Of a stretch of DNA of 64,000 bases, positions 16,980 to 24,939 are shown piece after piece. Positions within the stretch are counted from its first letter, which is position 1; each line of letters starts with the position of its first letter. The notes under the pieces are model-generated. The model worked only from the letters and a program-made list of their open reading frames with translations. It was not told the origin of the DNA and ran no database searches. A program made the position numbers and the translations under genes. This DNA comes from an uncultured Porphyromonadaceae bacterium (GTDB taxonomy: Bacteria; Bacteroidota; Bacteroidia; Bacteroidales; Muribaculaceae). Where the stretch lies: NCBI GenBank assembly GCA_900540205.1, contig UQER01000005.1, positions 69,376 through 133,375 of the forward strand, read 5' to 3'.

Positions 16980-19298
16980 ATGAAACATATAATCACACTT
17001 GCAGCTCTCATCCTATGTCAGGCTGGCGGTCTGGCACAGGAGCTGAGCTTCGAGCATCTCTCGCACGATTTCGGAGTTATATCCGAGGCCGACGGCAAGG
17101 TGAGCCATGACTTCAGGTTCACCAACACCGGCAACGCCCCGCTTGTAATCAAGGACGTGATAACCGGATGCGGATGCACCGCGGCCAAATGGTCGGACAA
17201 GGAGTATGCGCCCGGACAGAGCGGCACAGTGCGCATATCCTATCATCCTGAAGGCCGCAAGGCCGAAACAATCTCGATTGTATCGGAAGTGTTCAGCAAT
17301 GCAGGCAAACCTGTGGCCCTCACCATCGAGGGGCGCGTGGAACTTGCCCACCATTCGTATGTGAATTTCTTCGACCCGACGCAAGGACAACGGTCGAATG
17401 CACCGGTTCCTCAACCGGCCGACGACTACGAGCGCGTGCTGCAGCGCATACGCGAGCAGATCTTCGCCTCCATCGCAACAGAAAAGCTCGACCAGAACGC
17501 ATGCTCGCTGATGAAACTCATGACCCCGGAAGGCACATGGCCCGACATTGATTATGCCTGCCGTTTCCGCACCAACTGGGATCCGCTGAAACATCTGAAC
17601 AATGTGAAACGCATGTGCACTGCCTTTGCCAACCCCGCATCCTCCTACTACGGACACCCGGTACTGTTCCGCGCCATCGACGCATCGATACGCGCATGGA
17701 ACAAGCACCACCCCACTTCGTTCAACTGGTGGTACAACCAGATTGCCGCCCCCAAAGTAATGGGCGACATACTGGCGCTGCTTGAAGGTGCGCCGCAGAA
17801 ACCGTCGGCCACTGTTCTGCAGGGTCTGATGGACATGATGGCAGCCAGCGATCCGCGCGAATGGACCGGCGCCAACAAGCAGGACATCTCCATCCACCAC
17901 ATTGTGCGCGGATGCGTGATGAAGAACGACTCGATTGTCACCACGAATGTAAACGAATTTTTCGAGCCGGTGCGCATCACCGATTTCGAGGGTATACGCG
18001 AGGACCTTTCGTACCAGCAGCATAAACGGCAGCTGTACATAGGCGGTTACGGCACGGTGTTCATCGACAACATCTCCAAAATAGCGCCTATGCTCACAGG
18101 CACACGGTTTGCCATGCCGGACGACAAGGTGGAGCTGTTCTCGCGGTTTGTGCGCGACACTTACCTGAATGTATTCCGCGGACGGCACATGGACTTCAGC
18201 GTATGCGGACGCTCCGTATCGCGCCCCAAGATGCTCGACGGAGGCACATCGGAGGACCTGTTTGCCCGCATGAGCGCACTCGACCCGGCGCATGCCGACG
18301 AATATGCGCAGATTGCCAAACGGTTCGCCACAGGCAATGCATCGGCAGGCCGCAAGGCGCGCAACACCATGTTCTACACCTCCGACTACATGCTCCATAA
18401 CCAGCCCCGCTACGACTTCTCGGTACGTGCCGTGTCGAACCAGACGTGCCGGTCGGAAAGCGGAAACGGCGAGAACCTGCTGGGACTATATCTGAGCGAG
18501 GGTGCAACCTGCATCCGCGTTGCGGGCGATGAATACACCGACATATTCCCTGTGTGGGAGTGGGACAGCATTCCCGGCACCACCCTCCCCACAGGCGAAA
18601 AGCACAACCCGCACGAATGGGGTGTTGACGGATGTTCCGACTTTGTGAAAGGTGCATCCGACGGCCTCAACGGCGTCATGGCATATGCTATGGACGATTA
18701 CGGGGTAAGCGCCCGCAAGTCATGGTTCATGTTTGACCGTCAGGTGGTGTGCCTCGGCGCCGGAATTAAAGGTGACTCGCTTTTCACCACACTGAACCAG
18801 TGCCACCTCACATCGGATGTCTTTCTGATGTCTGACAGCACCACTACAAGGCTTGCACCCGAATCGCGCTACACCGGGCCGTTCAAGGGCTACGTATGGC
18901 AGGGGAAGGTGGCCTACTATCTCCCCGACGAGGCAAACATCGACCTGCGGAACACCACGCAGACCGGCAACTGGGCCCGGATAAACTTCAACCAGTCCAC
19001 CGAACAGGTAAGCAAACCGGTGTTTAACTTTGCCATAAGCCACGGCGACAAGGCTGACGGCGGCAATTACGCCTACGTGGTCATACCGGGTATCGCCTCC
19101 CCAATGGCAGTGCAGCATCTCGACCCTGCAGAGATTGAGATAGTGGCCAATACGCCCCTGTGCCAGATTGTGGTTAACAAACGGCTCGGCATTGCCGGAG
19201 CGGTGTTCTATGCCCCGGGCAGCGTCACATGGGAAGGGCATACATTCAGCTCAGACAAACCTGATGCGAAACTGATAAAATACGATATCAAAGCATAA
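16980..19298 (+). CDS. Polysaccharide lyase family 8 with N-terminal DUF1573 domain
   Basis: 772 aa with a signal peptide (about 1-19) and no lipobox. Residues about 20-120 are a DUF1573 domain (HDFGVISEADGKVSHDF, FTNTGNAPLVI, TGCGCT at 62-67, APGQSGTV). From about 145 the PL8 (alpha/alpha) toroid follows, with aromatic patch FNWWYNQI (Trp250, Trp251), catalytic Asn299 in TGAN, His348 in QQHKRQLY, Tyr357 in GGYG and Arg411/Arg415 in GRSVSR; the His-to-Tyr spacing of nine equals that of known hyaluronate lyases. PL8 enzymes cut hyaluronan, chondroitin or xanthan by beta-elimination, giving unsaturated products for the GH88 enzyme at the operon start. Last gene of the PUL; a terminator follows. 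The substrate is not fixed by sequence alone. Confidence 0.92.
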   Translation: MKHIITLAALILCQAGGLAQELSFEHLSHDFGVISEADGKVSHDFRFTNTGNAPLVIKDVITGCGCTAAKWSDKEYAPGQSGTVRISYHPEGRKAETISIVSEVFSNAGKPVALTIEGRVELAHHSYVNFFDPTQGQRSNAPVPQPADDYERVLQRIREQIFASIATEKLDQNACSLMKLMTPEGTWPDIDYACRFRTNWDPLKHLNNVKRMCTAFANPASSYYGHPVLFRAIDASIRAWNKHHPTSFNWWYNQIAAPKVMGDILALLEGAPQKPSATVLQGLMDMMAASDPREWTGANKQDISIHHIVRGCVMKNDSIVTTNVNEFFEPVRITDFEGIREDLSYQQHKRQLYIGGYGTVFIDNISKIAPMLTGTRFAMPDDKVELFSRFVRDTYLNVFRGRHMDFSVCGRSVSRPKMLDGGTSEDLFARMSALDPAHADEYAQIAKRFATGNASAGRKARNTMFYTSDYMLHNQPRYDFSVRAVSNQTCRSESGNGENLLGLYLSEGATCIRVAGDEYTDIFPVWEWDSIPGTTLPTGEKHNPHEWGVDGCSDFVKGASDGLNGVMAYAMDDYGVSARKSWFMFDRQVVCLGAGIKGDSLFTTLNQCHLTSDVFLMSDSTTTRLAPESRYTGPFKGYVWQGKVAYYLPDEANIDLRNTTQTGNWARINFNQSTEQVSKPVFNFAISHGDKADGGNYAYVVIPGIASPMAVQHLDPAEIEIVANTPLCQIVVNKRLGIAGAVFYAPGSVTWEGHTFSSDKPDAKLIKYDIKA

Positions 19299-19362
19299 CG
19301 GAATCAATTGCTACAATTCTACGGTACGATTAAAAAAACGAGAAAAGATTGAACTGGTAGAT

Positions 19363-19394
19363 GCGAATCGGCGGGCACTCCCCGCCGGTTTCGC
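19363..19394 (+). terminator. Hairpin terminator after the PUL
   Basis: GCGAATCGGCGGG (19363-19375) pairs with CCCCGCCGGTTTCGC (19380-19394), a GC-rich stem with a short loop, 64 bases after the PL8 stop. The T-run is weak. Confidence 0.6.
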
Positions 19395-19515
19395 TGTTTA
19401 TATCCACCGCAACCCGTATATGCCATTTACATTCCCGATTAACTCAAAATGTTAATTCGGCAAGAAAAAAGGAAATGTTGCCGCACCACTATTGCGTGTC
19501 TGCTAAAAAATATAA

Positions 19516-19523
19516 TATCTTTG
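19516..19523 (+). promoter_or_regulatory. -7 promoter box of the TPR histidine kinase gene
   Basis: TATCTTTG matches TAnnTTTG, with ATTG at 19491-19494 about 21 bases upstream as a -33 element. Together with the preceding terminator this makes the kinase gene a separate transcription unit from the PUL. Confidence 0.55.
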
Positions 19524-19595
19524 TAAAAACTTTTAACGGCGCGATCACGCCACAAAACCCTCTTACAGCTAAATCACTCACATTTGGTATTTTTT

Positions 19596-21104
19596 ATGAA
19601 CAAAATCCGTTTTTTATTACTGATTATTGTACTGGCCGCTACCGGCAATGCAGCCGTAGCGCAATCGAACGGTGCGGCCTTTAAGAAACAGGCACAGACA
19701 TTTCTTGACAACAAGGAGTACATCAAGGCACGTTATTATTTCCTTCAGGCCTATAGCTCGTTCGCACAGCACAACGATATGGCCAATGCCGTTGAATGCG
19801 GTGTCAAGGCCAGCGCGCTCTATCATCGTGAGAACTACTACAAAGAGGCTTTCGACGTGCTGCGCCGTGCGGAAACGGTATTGTCGGAATCCGAGACCAA
19901 GGGTGGGAAAACCCTGCCTCAGCTCCACTACCCTATTGTCCGGGAGCGTATGCAGATGTACATGAAACTGAAAAACGGAGCGAAGACAAAGGAACTGGTC
20001 GACCAGCTCAACCAGCTGGCCAAAACCGCTGCCACAGATTCTCTCGCAAATGACGCCCTGTACGCACAGGCAAATTACTATTACTCATTCGGAATGCCGC
20101 AGCAAGGCGACGCCGCGCTCGACCGTCTGGTGGCCAAACACAAGGAAGCAAAAGAATACGGCAAGGTGAGCGACTGTTACAAGACACTCATTGGCATAGC
20201 CACCAAAGCCAACAACGCACGCCTCACCTCGCGTGCCTACGACAAGCTCATGGCATGGAACGATTCCGTGCGCGCACTCATGGCTGCCGACGAACTGGCG
20301 GTGCTCACCAAGAAATATGACGAAAGTCTGGCAACCATTGAAGCTAAGGACAGCACCATAAGCACCAAGCAGTACACAATAGTCGCACTATGCATTCTCG
20401 CTGCCATTCTGGCGGGAGCCCTCGTGTTCGGCGCCATCATCCTGATGCGCTACATCCTGCTCACCCGCAAACAGAAACACACAATCGAGACAGCCAACGA
20501 GCATGCGCGCCTTAAGAATGAATTCATAGCCAACATTTCCAACCAGCTGCGTCCAACCATTGAAAAGCTGGATCAGTCGCAGCCGCCCGTCAAAGCCATT
20601 CAGACATTCCTTAAGGATGTGCAGGAGCTTTCTGACCTGGAAAATTCTCTCGGCCAGAAATACGAGCCGGAAGAATGCAATGCCCAGACATTCTGTCAGG
20701 ATGCCATAGACGGCATAAAGGCCATGACAAAGCCGGGGGTATCGCTTGTTGTGGATGCTCCGAAGGTGACCATGCCGCTGTGTCGCGAACCACTTGCAGA
20801 GGTGCTTCACCATCTGCTCGTCAATGCCGCACTCCACACTCCGGAAAACGGCCGGATATCTCTGGAACTGAAGAAACGCGGTGCCAAAGTTTACCAGCTT
20901 ATCGTCACTGACAGTGGTGCCGGAATTCCGGAAGACGACTGTGCCGACCTGTTCAAACCGTTCTCAAGCATCCGTGACCTTACGCACGGCGATGGCCTCG
21001 GATTACCCATCTGCAACCTCAAACTGACAAAGATGGGCGGATCAATAAGCCTTGACACGGAATACAAGCGCGGTGCTCGGTTTGTCATCGCATTGCGTTC
21101 CTGA
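19596..21104 (+). CDS. TPR-type membrane histidine kinase lacking the phospho-accepting His
   Basis: 502 aa from the ATG at 19596; an in-frame TTG at 19584 is less likely because the signal peptide starts at MNKIRFLLLIIV. A periplasmic helical region of TPR type (about 25-255) precedes one membrane span (about 262-290) and a cytoplasmic kinase core. The H-box reads FIANISNQLRP: the expected His is Asn316. The N-box (LLVNAALHT), G1 (DSGAGIP) and G2 (GDGLGLPI) are intact. No receiver or response regulator gene adjoins it. Either it is a pseudokinase that signals by contact, or an ATP-binding partner of another kinase. It sits alone between the PUL and a regulator gene read toward it. Confidence 0.85.
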   Translation: MNKIRFLLLIIVLAATGNAAVAQSNGAAFKKQAQTFLDNKEYIKARYYFLQAYSSFAQHNDMANAVECGVKASALYHRENYYKEAFDVLRRAETVLSESETKGGKTLPQLHYPIVRERMQMYMKLKNGAKTKELVDQLNQLAKTAATDSLANDALYAQANYYYSFGMPQQGDAALDRLVAKHKEAKEYGKVSDCYKTLIGIATKANNARLTSRAYDKLMAWNDSVRALMAADELAVLTKKYDESLATIEAKDSTISTKQYTIVALCILAAILAGALVFGAIILMRYILLTRKQKHTIETANEHARLKNEFIANISNQLRPTIEKLDQSQPPVKAIQTFLKDVQELSDLENSLGQKYEPEECNAQTFCQDAIDGIKAMTKPGVSLVVDAPKVTMPLCREPLAEVLHHLLVNAALHTPENGRISLELKKRGAKVYQLIVTDSGAGIPEDDCADLFKPFSSIRDLTHGDGLGLPICNLKLTKMGGSISLDTEYKRGARFVIALRS

Positions 21105-21125
21105 TTTCCACAACAACCCGAAAAA

Positions 21126-21163
21126 CAACGCCCCTGCCATCTCAGTCCCTGGCAGGGGCGTTG
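21126..21163. terminator. Bidirectional hairpin terminator between convergent genes
   Basis: CAACGCCCCTGCC (21126-21138) pairs perfectly with GGCAGGGGCGTTG (21151-21163) around a 12-base loop. It lies between the rightward kinase and the leftward LuxR-type gene and can serve both. Confidence 0.75.
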
Positions 21164-21213
21164 CGGTTATCTAATGCAAACGCAAGCAGTCGATTACATC
21201 AATTTATATTGGT

Positions 21214-22173
21214 TTATACCGGCGTCACATCGTTCACATCCACAAGGTGATGGATAATGGCAAAGATTGTCAAGCCGGCAGCCGAATGAATTTCAAGTTT
21301 GGCACTTATGTTGCGTCGGTGCGTGGCAACCGTATGCACGGATATGCACAACTCATCGGCAATCTCTTTATTCACTTTTCCCTGCGCGATGCAGCGGATT
21401 ATATCTTTTTCTCTCTCGCTGAGCAGCAATAGCTGCCTTCCGGTCTCATCTTCCGTTATCGCCGCCGGCTGCACTTCGGCTGTGGGTGATCTTTTCAACT
21501 CCTTTTCAAGCCTTTCCACCGCAGGTATGAACAGCTTGCTTTCCACGTCGAAGTGGCGCAGCATGTCGCGTTCACACATGATTATATCGAACAACGCTCC
21601 GCTCAGACGGGCGTTCTCCTTCTGCTTATAATGGTATATGAATATATCTTTCAGTTCCTTGAGCTTGGTTACCGGATCGACATGGTTTACCGAATACATG
21701 GCTATGTTAAACTTCCCGTCGGTCTCACCATTCAACAAACGGTTCACATACCCGAAAATCACATCGTTCTCATGCTCCATGTGTTTTTTCACCTCAATTA
21801 CATAGTCATCGTAGAACTTCATCAGCAGGAGTGCCGTCTCGTTTGATGCGGAATAGTTTATGGCATCAATGAGATAATGGCGGATTTTAGGGAACTGCAC
21901 ATCGAGGAACGAGGTGTGGGCACGCTCGAGATAGCCCATGAGCGAACATAACGAAATCTGCGAAACCTCATACTGGTATCCGCTCAGCAGATTGCACACA
22001 CACAGGAACGTTCCCGTGTCCACTCCGTTTTCCTCACAAACCGCCCTCACCGGACTGTCGCCGAATCCAAAGGCTATATCGAAACGACTTATTGCCGGCA
22101 GGAGCATTGCATTGTCGCGAATCAACTCCCTCATGCTGTTGGAAGGGAGATACCCTCTCTGTTTGTCAATCAT
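21214..22173 (-). CDS. LuxR-type regulator with a YtfE/RIC-like hemerythrin di-iron domain
   Basis: 319 aa. Residues about 10-65 resemble the ScdA_N/DUF542 domain of RIC (YtfE) proteins. Residues about 75-225 form a hemerythrin-like four-helix region with ligands His86, His131, Glu135, His164, His207 and Glu211, almost the spacing of the YtfE di-iron site (84/129/133/160/204/208, from memory). Residues about 248-315 are a LuxR helix-turn-helix (LSEREKDIIRCIAQGKVNKEIADEL...HTVATHRRNI). RIC proteins respond to nitric oxide and oxygen stress at iron centres, so this is probably a gas- or redox-responsive transcription factor. It is divergent from the heme-uptake operon and may control it (inference). 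Confidence 0.85.
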   Translation of the reverse strand: MIDKQRGYLPSNSMRELIRDNAMLLPAISRFDIAFGFGDSPVRAVCEENGVDTGTFLCVCNLLSGYQYEVSQISLCSLMGYLERAHTSFLDVQFPKIRHYLIDAINYSASNETALLLMKFYDDYVIEVKKHMEHENDVIFGYVNRLLNGETDGKFNIAMYSVNHVDPVTKLKELKDIFIYHYKQKENARLSGALFDIIMCERDMLRHFDVESKLFIPAVERLEKELKRSPTAEVQPAAITEDETGRQLLLLSEREKDIIRCIAQGKVNKEIADELCISVHTVATHRRNISAKLEIHSAAGLTIFAIIHHLVDVNDVTPV

Positions 22174-22205
22174 TTTTAATTGTCAGGAATGTATTTTTAC
22201 CCATG

Positions 22206-22213
22206 CAAAGATA
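22206..22213 (-). promoter_or_regulatory. -7 promoter box of the LuxR-type regulator gene
   Basis: The minus strand reads TATCTTTG followed by CATGG, matching TAnnTTTG, about 33 bases before the ATG at 22173. The -33 box is not obvious. Confidence 0.5.
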
Positions 22214-22252
22214 CGAATATATATCATTGTCCGGAATACCTAAAATCAGTGA

Positions 22253-22266
22253 TTATAGGCCTATAA
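22253..22266. promoter_or_regulatory. 14-base perfect palindrome, candidate operator
   Basis: TTATAGGCCTATAA is its own reverse complement and lies between the divergent LuxR-type gene and the hmu operon, near the start-side of both promoters. Symmetry of this kind suits a dimeric regulator. Which protein binds is unknown. Confidence 0.4.
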
Positions 22267-22350
22267 TAAACCGGATATTACTGAAAAGAGAGAGCCTATC
22301 ACGGCTTTTTTTCATTTTTTTACGGTATTGCCCCCCTATTGGATTGAGCA

Positions 22351-22358
22351 TAATTTTG
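22351..22358 (+). promoter_or_regulatory. -7 promoter box of the hmu operon
   Basis: TAATTTTG with ATTG at 22327-22330, exactly 20 bases upstream, is a strong Bacteroidota promoter. It predicts a leader of about 100 bases. A second TAnnTTTG match, TATTTTTG, lies at 22423-22430. Confidence 0.6.
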
Positions 22359-22465
22359 CAACGTAAAAATGCAGCCAACGCCGCCCTTGCGCCATGCGGC
22401 ATATGATATAAATAGCGGAATCTATTTTTGACAACAAGCTTTAACAACTAAATAGCCAACCAGTT

Positions 22466-22942
22466 ATGAAAACATTGACCAATCTTTTTGCAGCGATGAT
22501 GATGTGTATCTGCTGCGCCACAACAACTACTTCATGCTCCGATGATAATGACGAACCGGTGATTCCGGCAGCAACAAATGTTGCAGGAACATACAACGGT
22601 AATATGACATGCTCGGTCATGGGCCAGGAATCTACCTTTGACGATGTGACTTTCATAATTGAGAATACGGACGAAGCCACGGTCAACATAAGCGTCTCGG
22701 CGTTCGGCGAACCTCCCATGCTGGTTCCCGGTCTGAAAATAACGGGGGTTATGGTATCGGGAGCAGACGGCGCCTATACACTCGCCGAGACGGAATTCAC
22801 CGGAAACACCGATACAGGCAAAACCTATTCGGGCATCCTTCAGGGGACATTTGCAGACAACACACTCTCTGTCCGGATCAATCTCAAATACGGTGCTATG
22901 CCCATGCCGATGATTCTCTCATTCTCCGCACCAAAAAACTGA
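22466..22942 (+). CDS. Calycin-like lipoprotein heading the heme-uptake operon
   Basis: 158 aa. Lipoprotein signal with lipobox TTSC (about Cys24) followed by Asp-Asp-Asn-Asp-Glu. The body (about 33-158) has the pattern of the Bacteroidales calycin-like beta-barrel domain: VAGTYNGNMTCSVMGQES, a central strand region, TYSGILQGTFADNTLSV and a final ILSFSAP strand. Its stop lies only six bases before hmuR, so the two are co-expressed. In Porphyromonas-type operons this slot holds the heme-binding lipoprotein HmuY; this protein is shorter and differs in sequence. A heme-binding role is inferred from position only. Confidence 0.75.
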   Translation: MKTLTNLFAAMMMCICCATTTTSCSDDNDEPVIPAATNVAGTYNGNMTCSVMGQESTFDDVTFIIENTDEATVNISVSAFGEPPMLVPGLKITGVMVSGADGAYTLAETEFTGNTDTGKTYSGILQGTFADNTLSVRINLKYGAMPMPMILSFSAPKN

Positions 22943-22948
22943 CCCGCC

Positions 22949-24931
22949 ATGTCAAGAAGTCTTGAATGCATTGTTCTCTCTGTCTGCGGGCTTCTTTCGT
23001 CAGCTCCCACCCTTGCCGGCAACTTTGTCGGCAGGGTGCTTGATGAAACCGACAATCCACCTAAAAGCGACACCAGGCATATGGTGCCGGACCAGCATGT
23101 GCTCGGTGAGGTTGTGGTGACGGCTACTCGCACCCCCAAAGCTCTGAAAGACGTGCCCGTAGTCACACGCCTTATCACAGCCGATGAGATCAGAAAAACC
23201 GATGCCACCAACATTCAGGATCTGCTTACGGAGGAAATTCCGGGTCTTGAATTCGGATATGCCATGAGTCAGGAGACGTCGCTCAACATGAGCGGTTTCG
23301 GCGGAAGCGCCGTCCTGTTTCTCGTCGACGGCGAACGCCTGGCAGGCGAAACAATGGATAACGTGGATTATAACCGCCTCAACCTTGACAATGTGGGTCA
23401 GGTGGAGATAGTAAAAGGAGCATCCTCAGCTCTTTATGGAGCAAATGCCGTCGGTGGTGTTGTCAATCTCATAACGAAAGAGAGAAAAGAGCCGTGGCAT
23501 CTCAATCTGAATTCCCGCTACCGCAGTGCCGGTAATGAATGGAGAAGCGGAGGCGACCTTAATTTCAACACAGGCCGATGGAACTCAAACACCACCGTGC
23601 AATACTCCACGGTAGAGACCATCCGCCTCACCGGTGCATTCGATACGGAGTCGAAAATCCATGAGATTTTCGGCGGCAACACGCTCAACGTGAAAGAGAG
23701 GCTTACCTATCATGTAAACGATAATCTCCGCTTCATAGCACGCGGAGGATATTTCGCCCGCGTAAGCAACCGTGCCAACTATGACGACCACTATCATGAC
23801 TACTCCGGAGGGCTGCGGTCCGTATGGCAGATAGATGCCACACAGAACCTGGAACTATCCTACAGTTACGACCAATACGACAAAGCCCGTTACACAGGCG
23901 GGGAGAGAACCCACGACCACGACTACAGCAACCGTCAGCACATTGCCCACGGACTTTACACTAAGTTCTGGGGAGCCAACGGCCTGACCGTAGGTGCCGA
24001 CTGCATGTACGATTTCCTATCCACCTATCAGTTTGCCGGCAACAATTCGCATGCGCAGACCACATTGGATGCTTTCGTGCAGTTTGACTACAACCCTCTT
24101 TCATGGCTGAATATCGTGGCAAGCGTACGCGACGACTATTTCTCCGAATCGGATAACAATGCACTCACGGCGCGCTTTGCCACTATGTTCAAGCTCAAGC
24201 CTCTCTCAATCCGAGCATCATATGCCGGAGGCTTCCGCGCCCCCACCCTGAAAGAGATGTACATGAGCTTCGATATGGCCGGCATCCAGATGATCTATGG
24301 CAACCCGGACCTTAAACCGGAAAAAAGCCACAACATAAATCTGGCACTCGAACGCAACGGGTATGTGCAGCACGGCATATTGGCAGGTTCCTACAGCCTG
24401 ACACTTTCCGGCTACTACAACTATTACACAAGCCGAATCACCACCACCGACTATCCCGGTGATGACGAGCGCGAGGAGGGTGCCGTATATACCAACGAAG
24501 ACGGTGTGAAGGTCTTGGGCATCGACTTAAATGCACGTTACCGCACCGAAATGGGTCTGGGAGCATCCCTGAGCTACAACTACCTCCATATCGGCAACAG
24601 GTCAATCGACTCACAGTTCTCTCAGCCTCGTCCTCATTCCGCCACATGGCGACTTGACTACGACAAACAGATTTGCAGCACGTATGGGATATATACCTCA
24701 CTGTCCGGCCGGTATCTTGCAAAAGCACAAAGCAGATACGAAACCGACAACGCTTATTCCCTATGGAAATTCACACTGCAGCAGCGGATGTGGAGAGGTA
24801 TAAAAGTGAATATGTCAATTGAAAATCTATTTGACTATAGACCGAAAGTATATTACTGGAATTCAGCACCAACCGCCGGACGTACATGGTCAGTTGGTGT
24901 GACACTTGACGTAAATGAATTCTTCAACTGA
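22949..24931 (+). CDS. hmuR: TonB-dependent heme receptor, HmuR-like
   Basis: 660 aa. Signal peptide (about 1-23); no full carboxypeptidase-like domain. The TonB box/plug reads LGEVVVTATRTPKALKDVPV, with plug motifs VLFLVDGERL and VEIVKGASSALYGANAVGGVVNLIT. The barrel carries a FRAP motif (GGFRAPTLKEMY) and NPDL (YGNPDLKPEKS), known in heme receptors, though also found in some other TonB receptors. A His-rich extracellular-type stretch (YDDHYHDYSGG) lies near residue 275. Vitamin B12 receptors are the main alternative, but the downstream HmuS/T/U/V-type genes favour heme. Confidence 0.85.
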   Translation: MSRSLECIVLSVCGLLSSAPTLAGNFVGRVLDETDNPPKSDTRHMVPDQHVLGEVVVTATRTPKALKDVPVVTRLITADEIRKTDATNIQDLLTEEIPGLEFGYAMSQETSLNMSGFGGSAVLFLVDGERLAGETMDNVDYNRLNLDNVGQVEIVKGASSALYGANAVGGVVNLITKERKEPWHLNLNSRYRSAGNEWRSGGDLNFNTGRWNSNTTVQYSTVETIRLTGAFDTESKIHEIFGGNTLNVKERLTYHVNDNLRFIARGGYFARVSNRANYDDHYHDYSGGLRSVWQIDATQNLELSYSYDQYDKARYTGGERTHDHDYSNRQHIAHGLYTKFWGANGLTVGADCMYDFLSTYQFAGNNSHAQTTLDAFVQFDYNPLSWLNIVASVRDDYFSESDNNALTARFATMFKLKPLSIRASYAGGFRAPTLKEMYMSFDMAGIQMIYGNPDLKPEKSHNINLALERNGYVQHGILAGSYSLTLSGYYNYYTSRITTTDYPGDDEREEGAVYTNEDGVKVLGIDLNARYRTEMGLGASLSYNYLHIGNRSIDSQFSQPRPHSATWRLDYDKQICSTYGIYTSLSGRYLAKAQSRYETDNAYSLWKFTLQQRMWRGIKVNMSIENLFDYRPKVYYWNSAPTAGRTWSVGVTLDVNEFFN

Positions 24932-24939
24932 TTGATATA

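Noticed and set aside
17013..18398. 461-codon open frame antisense to the PL8 gene
   Set aside because: Low-complexity His/Arg/Val-rich translation without domains; the sense strand carries the complete lyase with catalytic residues.
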